Assembly (NCBI GenBank): GCA_963682025.1
Contig: OY821518.1
Coordinates: forward strand, 36,789,059 to 36,853,058
DNA: 64,000 nucleotides
Origin: Cordilura impudica
Lineage: Eukaryota > Arthropoda > Insecta > Diptera > Scathophagidae
Direction of reading: 5' to 3'
Under the pieces are notes generated by a model. That model was given only the letters and a program-made list of their open reading frames with translations, was not told the DNA's origin and made no database searches. Made by a program: the position numbers and the translations under genes. Shown piece after piece: positions 34,631 to 46,036 of the stretch. Position 1 is the first letter of the stretch, and every line of letters starts with the position of its first letter.

Positions 34631-37600
34631 TAATAATTACTATAGGTAGGCAAAGAATTAAATGCCTTATAGATACTGGCTCAACAACGAGCATTGTTAA
34701 GCGGAATAAATTAGTTGAAAATTACCCGGAACAAAAACTTAAAAAACCTATTAAATATCGAACGATAAACGGAATTGATGAAATACATTTTCAAATAGTA
34801 ACACCTTTTCCAAAAGACTTTAATTGTAGCGGAACGCTTAGTTGGAAAGTAATTGACTTTCAGAATGATAAATATGATGCTATAATCGGACAAGATTTTT
34901 TGATACCCCTTAAGGCGAGAATAAATAACGAACATGGTTATGTGGAAATTTTGGGTGATAAATTCCTTTTCGAAGAGATGCACTACCCTTTTCATATAGA
35001 GAACATAGGTTTACTCGAACCAATTTTGAAAGAAAATGTTTTAAACAAGCTTGATTTTAGCCATTTGAATGAAGAAGAGACTGGAACGATAACAAATCTT
35101 CTTACTGAATTTAAAGATCTATTTTATTTCGAGGGAGATAATCTTTCAGCTACAACTGAAATAGAACATCAAATAATTACTAACACTGACAAACCCTTAT
35201 ATTCGAAAATATATCGGTACCCTCAAATCCATGAAGGTGAAATAGAAAAGCAAATAAATGAAATGTTGAAACAAAATATTATCCGTGAGAGCAATTCTGC
35301 TTATAATAGCCCTTTGTGGATTGTTCCCAAAAAGAACGATAATTCTGGGGAGAAACAATGGAGAATAGTAATTGACTATCGAAAACTGAATGAGCATACG
35401 ATAGAGGACAAATATCCTATACCTAACTTAAATGGACTATTAGATAAGCTGGGTAAAGCACAATATTTTTCGACCATAGACCTAGCTAAGGGTTTCCATC
35501 AGATACTTCTTAGGGAAGAGGATAGAAAAAAAACGGCCTTTTCTACTCCTTTTGGGCACTATGAGTTTATACGAATGCCCTTTGGCCTCAAAAATGCACC
35601 ATCAACCTTTCAGAGATTGATGAATTCGCTACTTAGAAATTTTATAAATAAGACATGTGTTGTTTATATGGACGACATACTAATATTTAGTTCATCCTTA
35701 ATGGAACATATTAATAACATCAAGGATATACTTAGAACCTTGAGAAATGCCAAACTAAAGAAACAAATAAATAAATGTGATTTCCTCAAAAAGGAAACGC
35801 AATTTCTGGGTCATGTACTAACAACTTGTGGTGTAAAACCAGATCCTAACAAAATCTCTATAATACAGAAGCTTAAGCTTCCAGATACCAAAAAGCAAAT
35901 TAAGTCATTTTTAGGAATGACCGGATTTTATCGAAAATTCATCCATAATTACGCTAAAATAGCATATCCAATGATTAGGTATCTAAAGAAGAACGGAAAG
36001 GTAAATAAAAATGACCCTAACTACATAGTAGCCTTCGAAAAACTTAAGGAGCTCATAACAAATTCTCCCGTATTAAGATATCCAAATTTTTCTAAGCGTT
36101 TCAGAATTGTCACCGATGCAAGCAATAATGCAATTGGAGCTGTCTTAACTCAAGATGGTCACCCAGTTGCATATGCTTCGCGAACGCTTAACAAACACGA
36201 AACAAACTATGCAACAATTGAAAAGGAATTGTTGGCAATAGTTTGGGGTGTTAAATACTTTAGGCCATATATATACGGACAAGAATTTGACTTGGAAAGC
36301 GATCACCAACCCCTGAAGTGGCTTATGAGCAAATATTCGGGCAGGGATATAAGCCCAAGGCTACAGAGATACCTTATTGAATTAGGCGAATATAATTTTA
36401 AAATAGAATATATAAAAGGAAAGTGTAACTATATTGCAGACTTTCTAAGTAGAATTAATGCGGAGACAAATGAGATAAATTTAGCAGAAATATTTAATGA
36501 AGATTTTATACATAATGGAGACACAAGTAATGACGGAGATTCTATGGATGTTCAAACGATACACTCTCAAGAGGAAGACTTTAATGATGGTATTCCAATT
36601 TTGGATACTGTAGTCAATCGTTTTAAAATTCAAATTATTGTAGTGGAGAATAAGGAAACGGACACGATAACAGTTTTTGGTAATAAACGAATTTATATAG
36701 ATAGAAACGACATTGAAAACGAGAACGTGTCTAATATTCTAAGGAGAGAAATCATTAAAGGAAAAATAGGAATATATTCGGAGGTGACTGATCATGAATA
36801 TTATAAGGTTCAGTTGCAATTGATTGAAGAATTTCCCGATAAAGAAAAATTTAAATTTGTTAAGTGTTCCTACTTTGCTAAAGATATAGACGATGACAAT
36901 GAGCTGAATAGGCAAATAGCATTATTCCATAAGTATGAGAGCGGACATTCTGGTATTATAGCTACATACGAAAATATCAAACATAAAGTATACAACCCGC
37001 ATCTAAAATTATCAATTCACAAGATAATAAACAACTGTCATATTTGCTCATCAGCAAAATACGACAGAAACCCAATTAAAAATAAATTCAGATTAACTGA
37101 AACCCCTTCCACAACGAATGAAATAATTCATGTTGATACTTATGTCAACAGTAAACATTCATTCATAATTTTCATTGACAAATTTTCAAAACATGTAGTT
37201 TCATTTTATTTGCACGACAGAAATAGTCAAACCCTAGTTGGGAAGATTCGGGCATTTTTGGCCATTAAGGGCAATGTTACTAAATTTGTACTAGACAATG
37301 AATTCAATAACGCAAATGTAATGAATTTCCTTGATCAGGAGGGAATTCAATATCATTTTACAAAACCGAATAGCCATACCGGTAATTCGGATATTGAAAG
37401 ATTCAATAGTACGATCACAGAGAAAATCAGAGTCTTTAATTTAGAGGAAAAACTTCCGATAAATACCCAAATTAATAAGGCGATAAAACTGTACAATAGT
37501 AACTATCATAGCACGATAAAATGTAGTCCCTTAGATGTGCAGAATAAATTGATCAATCATAGCATTATAAAGGAAAGATTAGAAAATGCAAAATGCAAAA

Positions 37601-37830
37601 TGATTCAAAGAAGAAATGAATCTAGGGAAAACTACGTAGAAAATAGGAAAGAAGGTTACATAAAGAATTACAGAAACGTAAGGCACAAGGAACAACCTAA
37701 GTTTAGGAAACAAAAATTGGAAAATGTTCATGTTTCTAATATTAAAAGACCTTCGAAATTTTCAGATTCTCATAATAACACTACTGCTAATGTCCCTGAC
37801 GCAGCTGAGTCGAGCAACTCTGCAAGTTAA
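34598..37830 (+). CDS. pol: Errantivirus Pol: protease, reverse transcriptase, RNase H, integrase
   Basis: The pol frame is open from 34573 to 37830 with no proper ATG at its head, so expression by frameshift is expected; the start given is the base after the slip site. Protease comes first (LIDTGST, 34660s). Reverse transcriptase follows (WRIVIDYRKLNEHT, FSTIDLAKGFHQI, FGLKNAPSTFQRLM, and catalytic YMDD at 35665-35676). RNase H begins at RIVTDAS (Asp at 36115). Integrase has an HHCC zinc module (HKYESGHSG ... CHICSSAK) and the triad Asp 37135, Asp 37294, Glu 37396. Asp-Glu spacing is 33 residues, slightly below the usual 35. All catalytic residues seen are present. The last 107 bases overlap env. 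Confidence 0.95.
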
Positions 37831-39259
37831 TAGGATTTCCGAGGAAAATGGATTTGTCGAAATAAAGATGCGAGAAGTCGACATCGTAAACGAAACTATA
37901 ACAATAGTCCACGTTATAGATATTGGTGAGGTGAGAAACATACTAGATACTATAGAGAAAAATATAGAAACTTTAGATATAAATAACCGAAATGTACTTG
38001 AAAATGAGGTACAACTTTTGAAATCAAAAATAAAAACTATAATACCAAAAGACAATAGGAAAAGGAGAGGATTGTTCAATTTTGGAGGAAGGGTATATAA
38101 ATGGGTGTTTGGAACTATGGATGATGAGGATAGACGGGAAATATATGACCATTTGTCAGTCACTGATCAGAATTCCCATAAGGCTATAGAAACATTAAAT
38201 AAACAAATAATCGTTAATGATTCTTTTAATAAATCTCTGGGGTATTTAAAATCCGCGTTAGAAGACGACAGGAAAAAAATATTAAACTATTTCGGAAAAA
38301 TTAAAATGGACAACAATGAGTATATTTCAAGATTTTTCTTTCTGGATCAATTAGCAAAGCTTAAGAATTTGGAACACAAATTAGATCAGATCCAGGATAA
38401 CATTGTGTCAGCAAAAAATAACATAATTCATCCCAGTATATTTTCTCCGCAGGAAATAAATGACTTTGAAATAGATTTTTATAAGTTAAAAATGTTAAAG
38501 GTAGGAATTATGACATTTAGTGACCAGGCTATCATTGTAGCAATACAAATCCCAAAAACTTTTATAAGAACTGAACTAAAACTAATTACTAGAATCCCCA
38601 ATAAAAATAGCCTAGAAATAGATTCAGAAGACCAATATATAGTAGATATTAACGGCCAGAATTTAATTTACAAAGATAACGTAGCAATAAGAACCTTGAA
38701 GAAAAGCAAAAATTGTATTTTTTTTAATAATTGTAAATTTATATATAACAATGAAACGGAAATAGTTAATATAGACGAAGAAACCCTTATTGTTAAAAAC
38801 TCTAATTATGTAAAAGTCGATCAAGATTGTGACGATAGAAAATTTAATCTTACAGGCAATTTTTTGATTATTTTCAACAATTGTAATATTTCTATGCTTA
38901 ACGAAAGTTTTTCAAATAAAAAAGTTCTGTACAAGAAAAAATATTTTTATCCAAACAACAACAAATTAGATGTAACAAATATAGATTTTAAATTCAAAAA
39001 CATTGCCACTGAACATTTTGAAAATATTAAGGAAATAAAAGAACTAAAATTCCACAGAAATGTGTCGTATGGGATAAGTTTGACACTTGTATCTGTAATT
39101 TTTGCTCTGTTCCTCATTTTATATTGTCTAACTAAGAAAAATAATGTAAAAGTAAATATTAGACAAGAAAGAGTCCAGGAAAACTTGCAAATTAGGGAAA
39201 GAGAAGTTTTGAACCCTTCGCCCCAGATAAGTGAAATAATCGCCAAATACTCAAAATAA
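37724..39259 (+). CDS. env: Errantivirus envelope glycoprotein
   Basis: 511 codons from an ATG inside the end of pol; in this group env is translated from a spliced RNA. A hydrophobic stretch at residues 13-27 is the likely signal peptide. RKRR (112-115) is a furin-type cleavage site, followed by a Gly/Phe-rich presumptive fusion peptide (GLFNFGGRVYKWVFG), as in the errantivirus/baculovirus F family. Residues ~449-469 form one membrane-spanning segment, then a ~42-residue basic cytoplasmic tail. The frame is uninterrupted, so the element may be able to form enveloped particles; no experiment supports that here. Confidence 0.9.
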   Translation: MFMFLILKDLRNFQILIITLLLMSLTQLSRATLQVNRISEENGFVEIKMREVDIVNETITIVHVIDIGEVRNILDTIEKNIETLDINNRNVLENEVQLLKSKIKTIIPKDNRKRRGLFNFGGRVYKWVFGTMDDEDRREIYDHLSVTDQNSHKAIETLNKQIIVNDSFNKSLGYLKSALEDDRKKILNYFGKIKMDNNEYISRFFFLDQLAKLKNLEHKLDQIQDNIVSAKNNIIHPSIFSPQEINDFEIDFYKLKMLKVGIMTFSDQAIIVAIQIPKTFIRTELKLITRIPNKNSLEIDSEDQYIVDINGQNLIYKDNVAIRTLKKSKNCIFFNNCKFIYNNETEIVNIDEETLIVKNSNYVKVDQDCDDRKFNLTGNFLIIFNNCNISMLNESFSNKKVLYKKKYFYPNNNKLDVTNIDFKFKNIATEHFENIKEIKELKFHRNVSYGISLTLVSVIFALFLILYCLTKKNNVKVNIRQERVQENLQIREREVLNPSPQISEIIAKYSK

Positions 39260-39414
39260 AATATTTTTTTTTATTAATCATATATTAAAAAAAAAAAAAA
39301 GAAAAAAGATTATTGTCTTTAGAATATATAATTTAAGAAATGAAAAAAAAAGGAAATTGTTAATAAAACAATTAAAAATAAAAACCGAATCAAATGAATA
39401 ATAATAAAAATATA

Positions 39415-39434
39415 GAAGACTCAGGAGAGTCTTC
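39415..39434 (+). other. Perfect hairpin just before the polypurine tract
   Basis: GAAGACTC-AGGA-GAGTCTTC is an 8-bp stem with a 4-base loop, ending 4 bases before the polypurine tract. Its role is unknown. Confidence 0.6.
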
Positions 39435-39438
39435 ATTC

Positions 39439-39450
39439 AAAAGGGGGAGA
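39439..39450 (+). promoter_or_regulatory. Polypurine tract
   Basis: AAAAGGGGGAGA directly precedes the 3' LTR, the expected primer for plus-strand DNA synthesis. Confidence 0.9.
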
Positions 39451-39718
39451 AGTTACGTATCCCCTCCACAACTAATTGTAACGGCTGGCAAAGTGTAGTG
39501 ACCATTTAGAATCTTATTGCATTTTTGTATCGCAACATTTTTTGTATTATATTTCTGTTTTATTCCCACACTTTGCCAGACAGCAACGTAAGCATTTTTG
39601 TCTGCGTTGCTTAGCCCTAATTGTATTTTAAATATTTTTAAGCCTCAGTCTTAAGATTCATTTAAATAAAGATAGATATATCACAATTTTCTTTGTGTAT
39701 TTTATTTTATCTATAATT
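39451..39718 (+). repeat. 3' LTR of errantivirus
   Basis: 268 bases, identical by eye to the 5' LTR, followed by the target duplication CGCA. Confidence 0.95.
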
Positions 39719-39908
39719 CGCACATTCACGGACACCTCACTTCCCATCATCCAATTGCTATGAAACTTTGTCCATAGACTTGTTGTGGCCAAAGATTAAT
39801 TTTGAGATAGTCACGAAAAGTCACACATAGTCACGGAGAGATTCAAGATTCATATGCATAAGGAAAGAAAGAATTTTAATAAAAACTTTGTTTTTATGGG
39901 TTAGATTA
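39719..39908 (+). repeat. 'TCACGnAnAGTCAC' tandem repeat element, right part
   Basis: Continues the repeat of 31985-32732 after the errantivirus: one full unit (CATCCAATTGCTATGAAACT ... AAAGTCACACATAGTCACGG), then a distinct end CATATGCATAAGGAAAGAAA and TTTTTATGGGTTAGATTA that matches 21362-21415 inverted. Confidence 0.65.
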
Positions 39909-39913
39909 TTAAA

Positions 39914-40262
39914 TGAAACTAGCAGATTCCAGCCCTCGAAATTCGAGCGCAAGTTCTAGGAAATTTTAGCCAATTATAGCCAATTCACAAATCAACACAA
40001 AAAACAAACTCATTGTTACAAACACATTAACAAATTTAATAAACACACACATAGCATTGTATAATTTAATGTATGTGTTAGTAGCAACTTTAAATACAAT
40101 TTACTGAAAGTAAAGGAAAAAATTTAGAAATCTGTAAATCTGCAAATCGGCTGAAAAGAAATACCTTTCAAATAATATACGTTTGGTCAAAATCGGAATA
40201 AAACGGTAGAACAAAACATCGGTCACAAGGAATCGCCTAGCCTATTAATATTATAGATATAA
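39914..40262 (+). repeat. 'CTAG...ATAGAT' short repeat, full copy
   Basis: Starts ACTAGCAGATTCCAGCCCTC, passes AATAAACACACACATAGCAT, GTATGTGTTAGTAGCAACTT and CATCGGTCACAAGGAATCGC, and ends CCTATTAATATTATAGAT. It is ~350 bases, non-coding and without inverted ends. It could be a SINE-like or Helitron-like element. Confidence 0.65.
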
Positions 40263-41179
40263 AATAAATGAAATATGCAAAGAGAGATTTAATACAAAAT
40301 ATACAATTAATACATATAAGAAATTAAAGTCGGACTTGACCTGTGCCCAATATATATAAAAATTTGCTAAACAAACTATTAAAATAAGAAAGTAAAAAAT
40401 AAACAATATTAAGCATTTAAATGAATAATTATCAAATTTTTAGAAACAAACCGAGGTTTCAATATTATTTTTATTTATTGTTATTCTTACGATTTATAAA
40501 TTTGATACATCTTTTTTCAAAGCAATTTTCTAAAAAAAAAAAATAAAAACAATTCATAAAATTTGATTATTAAGATTCATCTGGCAGATAATTAAATGTA
40601 ATAATATATGTGTATATTTTCAGACGTAGTGACTGTTTTTTCAAAACTACGGGAAATAATTTTTTATTATTTTTTATTATCTTAAGCCTTGTTAGATTTG
40701 TGGTGCTTCGATTAGTAAAATATTAAAGAATAATCTTTAAAGCTATTTAAAAGGAAACATATTTAAAATACTTGAAGTCTCTAATTTGAGAGTTTTTTCA
40801 CTAACATTTAACTTGAATTCATCAATGATAAAAAAAAATAAATAAGGAAAATTTAAAATGTTTTCAAATGAAAGACCTTGTTATATGATAGATCTTGTTA
40901 TAGGTTTAAATTTAGAATTTTAAATGAAAAAATGCTTATATTAAAAGTGTTGCAAAAAAAAAGTAAAATTTGAATAATTTTTATGATTGTTAAAATCTAT
41001 AAATAGTTATTTAATTTTTAAAAAAGTCAAGGCACTTTTTAGGAATTTGAATTTAATTACTATTATTTTTCTTTCATATCGGTGATTTTTTATAGTTACC
41101 TCGTAAGGTAAAAAAACATGGAAATGCCAGCCTAAACTAATATAACACGTCGGGTATAACGATATTTATATGTATACTA
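40263..41179. other. AT-rich spacer
   Basis: No gene, repeat end or RNA recognised. Confidence 0.35.
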
Positions 41180-44007
41180 GGGTGACAGCCATATTTTTAT
41201 TTTGGAAATTTAAGACGTTCGGGTCGGATTATTGTGACATTGGACCTATAACTTTAGTGCTCAAAATTGTACCAAATCGGATAATGCTTTCGGGACGCGA
41301 ATTGAGTTCAAATTTCAAATATGCATTTATATATAAAAATTATCAAAACAACTAATTTTTCACAAAAATTTTGATATTAGTAGTGCAGTTTTAATTAAAT
41401 TAATTAATAAACCATAATCTAGAGTAAACTATCTTTCTAATAAAATAACAAAATCTATTATCGGTTGGAAAACAGCCAAGCTATATCAAGTTCCCCAGGC
41501 AATAAATGCGCCGCAGACCACATGATTAAGAAAATCGACCTCATATTGTTAAAGACATTGAAATAATTCAGAGCAATAACATTTTTGCATTCACCTGATC
41601 CCAACATGATGTCATGTAACGTATTTTGCATCTCGACTATTGTTATGCCGTTCTAAATTAATGTCAAAACGGTATGTATTTTTTAACACTATTAAAAAAT
41701 CTCCAATTTTATCCAAAAATTTTGTTGACGTAATTTACCGAAATCAACGATTGGACTTTAAGGTCTTATTAACAAAATACGTGTGATTAAAAATGCAAAA
41801 TATTGTAGGTATCCTGTTCTTAATTTGGCGAGGGCATTGTTTTTATTTCAGCGGATTTGAAGAAATATGTGATTTTTCATACTTTTTAAACTTTTAGGCT
41901 ACATCTTTTTTGTGTTTTCATATTTTTCAATATCTTTTATCAGAATATTATACTACTTGGTATAAGTTCTCAATCTTGTAAATTAAGGTTAAATTGAAAT
42001 AATATAAACTGTCCCTCTTTAAGCTCAAAAATCAAATTTAAGGAGATTTACACTTTTTTAAAACAAAATATCGAAATAATGTACATATATTTGTAGAAGG
42101 ATTTCGATAAAACTTGTTGATAATATTTAAATAATTCTAGAAAATAATATTCAGAACTGATATTCTGAAATTAACCCGCGGGGTACTCTTGATGTCAAAT
42201 TGACTGTCTATGAAAATCTGTAAATATTTTCTTCATCAGGATTTTTGTTAATAAAACAAAAATAATGTATTCATAAAATTCCTCAAATTTATTCTTTATG
42301 TTATGAAAATATGTAGGTTAATTAGTTTAAAAAAAAAAAAAATTTTTTTTGATGTATGTCGAGGGCTTATATTAAAAAAGTACTATCTGCTTCAATAATT
42401 ATTTTAAAGAGAGCGTAAAACCAATTTATTAATAAGATCTGAAAGTATATGTCGATCGAATTCCAACAATATCTATAAAAAAATAGTCATACTAATCATG
42501 TATGATATCAAAATAAATATTATATTTGACAGTTATATCAAAGAAAAGTTTGAAATTATTATTGCTGTCAAATGTAGATAGCACTTTTTGAATATAAGCC
42601 CGCGATATACCTTTATAGAAATATAATAATTCTGAAACAAACAATTAAAACTAGGACACATTTTGGCACGCGCGAATCGTATATGAAAAATTTTTAAACT
42701 TTTTTATTTCAGAAATGAATTAATTAATTAAAAAAAAAAACTTATAAATCATAATCTTTTTGTAGAGGTTGTAAATTTGCATTTTTCGAATACTGTTGCC
42801 CATAATTTTGTGCCACCTGCTATGTATATATAAAAAAAAAAAAAATGTACAAAAAAATAAAATTAACACACACGTAAAAATAGATATTTACTTTCATTAA
42901 ATGTTGTTTCTGCTCCTCATCTTTTGTAATTTTGCCATGTAATTCTTGAATCAACTTTATGCCTCTTTCTGATCATTGACGACATTTAAGTTTTGGACAA
43001 TATTTTTTTAAGAGTACCACACGGTTTAATTTCAGAAAATAAGTCCAGAATATTATTTTCTAGATTTACTAAAATATTATCAACAAGTTTTGTTGAAATC
43101 CTTGCACAAATATATATTATTTCGATATTTTGTTTGAAAAAAATTTAAATCTCCTTAAATTTGACATTTGAGCTTAAAGATTTAATCTTAATTTAGAAGA
43201 TTGAGAACTTATACCAAGTAGTATAATATTCTGATAAAAGGTATTGAAAAATATGAAAACACAAAGAAGATGTATCGTAAAAGTTGAAAAACTATGAAAA
43301 ATCAAATTTTTCTTTAAATCCGCTTAAATAAAAACGCTGCCCTCGCCAAATTAAGAACAAGATACCTACAATATTTTGAATTTTTAATCACGTATATTTT
43401 TTAAAGTATAATCGTTGATTTCCGTAAATTTCTTGAACAAAATTTTTGAAAAAGTAAAATTGGAGATTTTGAAATAATGCTAAAAAATACGTACCGCTTT
43501 GACATTAATTTAGAACGGCATAACAATAGATGAGATACAAGATACTTTACATTAGATCATTTTGGGATCAGAAGAATGCAAATATGTTACTGTTCTAAAC
43601 TATTTCGATGTCTTTAAAAATGTGAGCTCGATTATCTTAATCAAGTGATCTACGCCGCATTTATTGCCTGGGGAACTTGATATAGCTGTTTTTCAACCGA
43701 TAATAGATTTTGTTGTTTTTTTAGAAAGGTAATTTACTCTAGATTATGGTTTGTTAATTAATTTAATTAAAACTGTATGACTAATATCAAAATTTTTTGA
43801 AAAATGATCTGTTTTTTTTTTTTTTTTTTGATAATTTTTACATATAAATGCATATTTGAACTTTGAACTTAATGCTCGTCCAGAAAGCATTGACCGATTT
43901 GACTCAAATTTTGCGCACGAAAGGTTCAGATCCAGTGTCAGAATAATCCGACCCGCACACCTCAAATTTCGACCAAAAATTTTTTTTCGTACAAACCGCT
44001 GTCACCC
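41180..44007. mobile_element. Giant palindromic (foldback) element 2
   Basis: 2828 bases bounded by GGGTGACAGC (41180-41189) and GCTGTCACCC (43998-44007), each flanked by TA, the expected target duplication of a Tc1/mariner-type or similar insertion. The arms (41180 to ~42400 and ~42570 to 44007) are mutually complementary along their whole length. Examples are AGTTCCCCAGGCAATAAATG near 41489 against CATTTATTGCCTGGGGAACT near 43658, and GGGCTTATATTAAAAAAGTA near 42363 against its complement near 42590. No transposase frame remains. Confidence 0.8.
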
Positions 44008-44009
44008 TA

Positions 44010-45060
44010 ATATATACACATTAGGCAAATGCTACAAAAACAACGACCACAGCAACAATAACAACAACAGCTGGAGCTGTGTCATCAAATTATATTTTCA
44101 TTGAAATGTAGACAGCTATTGAACAAATTTTGACGTTTTTAAACTGCAATCTATCCTAAGCAATGGAAAAACTCCACCAAAAATGAGTAGCCCAACTACT
44201 TAGAGCGTGATCGTGATTTCCACAGACACACTGATGCACAAAATAAGATCGCTTTGTCCTCTCTGCTTCTTTTAGGGATCAAGTATATAAATATTTTTTG
44301 GGTAGCAGATTTGTTTTCTATTTGCTACAGAATTATATAATTATAGCAGAATGACAAAATATGTTGCCACTGATTGTCTTCTCTATATTTTAAGCGAAAG
44401 GAAAATTTTGTTTTTTTTTGCAATTTCGTTTTGTAACTTATAAATGCTAAATCATGCGAACATAAATTACTATTTTATCTAAATTTGTATAAAAATATAT
44501 ATTTAATAGGTGTGTTTGCATATTCATTTTTAAATCAGGAACCAATAAAATCTCACTCAGTAAATTTTGCAACGCGTGTAGAAAACGAGCTTTTCTTTAT
44601 ATTATAAAAATATCACTTTCTGAGTTATACCTTCCCAAAACAAAAAGATCATATGGAAATGACATTTGTCATAAAAGTAAATAAAATTTTTTTTGTGATA
44701 TGAAAGGCTATTCTTCAACTGAAATTGTAGGTAAATTTCTTTTAATACAAGGTTAATATTGTGGAGCCACTTATCTGGACCATAAAAGCGAAATTTTCAA
44801 ACTATTTATTTTTTATTTACTTATTTGTAATAATAGTACCAATTTTTAATTAATTCTGAAACTAATTCGCTGTAATGAGCTAAATGCGACATTTAGTACT
44901 TTGTCCCATAGACAAAGATAAGAAAGAAAATTTTAAATATATTGATATATAAATATATGATATTTAAATTATATTGATTGCGCCGCTGGACATCGATAAG
45001 TTCAAGAAATTTTAAAGATTTAATATAATTTCGTTGTATATATATCGACCTTTTTCTATT
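44010..45060. other. Spacer with a fragment of the second (GTCY)n family
   Basis: 44020-44300 resembles parts of 8190-8830 inverted (CAACGACCACAGCAACAATA, GATCGTGATTTCCACAGAC). The rest is AT-rich and featureless. Confidence 0.4.
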
Positions 45061-45069
45061 TCAAATTTT

Positions 45070-45350
45070 AATTTGTTTCTTTGGTGTTCTCTAAAACAGG
45101 CTTTCAAGGTCAAGTACTTATCGAAATAAAAGATTATTAACTTCATTGTTTAACTCCGACGTTTCGTTGGTATTTTTTTCCAACTTCCTCAGGAAGAATA
45201 TTTAATTAAATAAATAATCCTCTGTCAAATCTACATCATTTTTATTAAATATATATCACAGGTTTTTAAACAATGAAGTAAATAATCTTTTATTTTTATA
45301 AGTACTTGACCTTGAAAGCCTGTATTAGAGAAGTCTAAAGAAACAAATTA
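45070..45350. mobile_element. Short foldback element with a hammerhead motif in its loop
   Basis: Inverted arms of ~85 bases: AATTTGTTTCTTTGG ... CAGGCTTTCAAGGTCAAGTA on the left (45070-45153) and its complement at about 45266-45350. The loop holds the ribozyme-like motif listed below. No coding capacity. Confidence 0.7.
45154..45196 (-). ncRNA. Hammerhead-ribozyme-like motif (variant core)
   Basis: On the minus strand: helix I CTTC/GGAG (one G-U), core CTGAGGA (position 7 is free, so G is allowed), an extra A, helix II GTTGG/CCAAC, GAAA, self-complementary helix III ACGT and cleavage triplet GTC. The extra A gives an A-C mismatch at the base of helix II, so activity may be weak. Confidence 0.55.
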
Positions 45351-46036
45351 AATGGTGCGTGGTAAAGAAGAAGCAAGCATATATTTCAAAAATTCATAAC
45401 TGAACTGTATTCTTAATCGGACCGGTTTCTGGCATTTCAGCCTTCATCAGCGATTTATTGAACATTGTGATAATTGTTATGTTTTAATTGAATAGATTGT
45501 TTCTATATGAAAATTTTTTCTACTTAGGGCGGCCGTGAGGTTTTGAACCATGAACATACACTCGTACTTGCACTTTTTTGGTCAGCGCTTTAACACACTC
45601 ACCTAAAGTCAGACCTACGAGCAGTGTGGTTAGATTCAGTTTTCGTACCATACAGCTTTACTTTGTATTAATTTCAGAAGATACAACTCTGTCCAAACAA
45701 ACAATCGTTATTTTTGAATTTTGAATATTTTTTGCATTTATACTTCTAATTTCCACTATTCTCGGTGTTCGTAAGAGTTGTCATATGTGATGTACGGTTT
45801 TGTACATACCTACATATGCACTTTTACATATATTTGAGATGACGCTTTTGAAGCGAAGAAATTTTTTGTTTGTTAGATTTAGTCATTTTTCAGACATATT
45901 GCAATTACTGCAAATTATAATTTTGTTTAAATGGTAAAATATATGCTTGCTTCTTCTTTACCACGCACCATTTAAACAAAATTATAATTTGCAGTAATTG
46001 CAATATGTCTGAAAAATGACTAAATCTAACAAACAA
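45349..46036. mobile_element. Foldback element with a canonical hammerhead motif
   Basis: The phrase TGGTGCGTGGTAAAGAAGAA plus GCAAGCATATAT at 45355-45386 recurs inverted at 45939-45972. A second inverted pair joins 45867-45931 to 45972-46036. A hammerhead motif lies near the left end. No open frame with recognisable content. Confidence 0.6.
45415..45455 (-). ncRNA. Hammerhead ribozyme motif, short helix III
   Basis: Minus strand, in order: helix I AATCG, core CTGATGA, helix II GGC-loop-GCC (with an A-A pair at its base), GAAA, self-complementary helix III ACCGGT, cleavage triplet GTC, and helix I partner CGATT (5 of 5 pairs). All invariant core bases are present. The tiny self-complementary helix III is typical of hammerheads in Penelope-like elements and retrozymes, which may act as dimers. 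Confidence 0.75.

Larger units (their letters stand above)
32733..39718 (+). mobile_element. Complete errantivirus (gypsy-group LTR retrotransposon with env)
   Basis: A 6986-bp provirus: 268-bp LTR, primer-binding site, gag, pol, env, polypurine tract, 268-bp LTR. The LTRs start AGTTAC and end ATAATT, the pattern of insect errantiviruses. The 4-base target duplication CGCA flanks it (32729-32732 and 39719-39722). By eye the two LTRs are identical throughout, and gag, pol and env are all open, so the insertion is very recent and may be functional. It sits inside a tandem-repeat element. Confidence 0.95.

Noticed and set aside
37724..39259. env considered as a host gene captured from a virus
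   Set aside because: It lies between identical LTRs, overlaps pol and has the errantivirus arrangement, so it belongs to the element.
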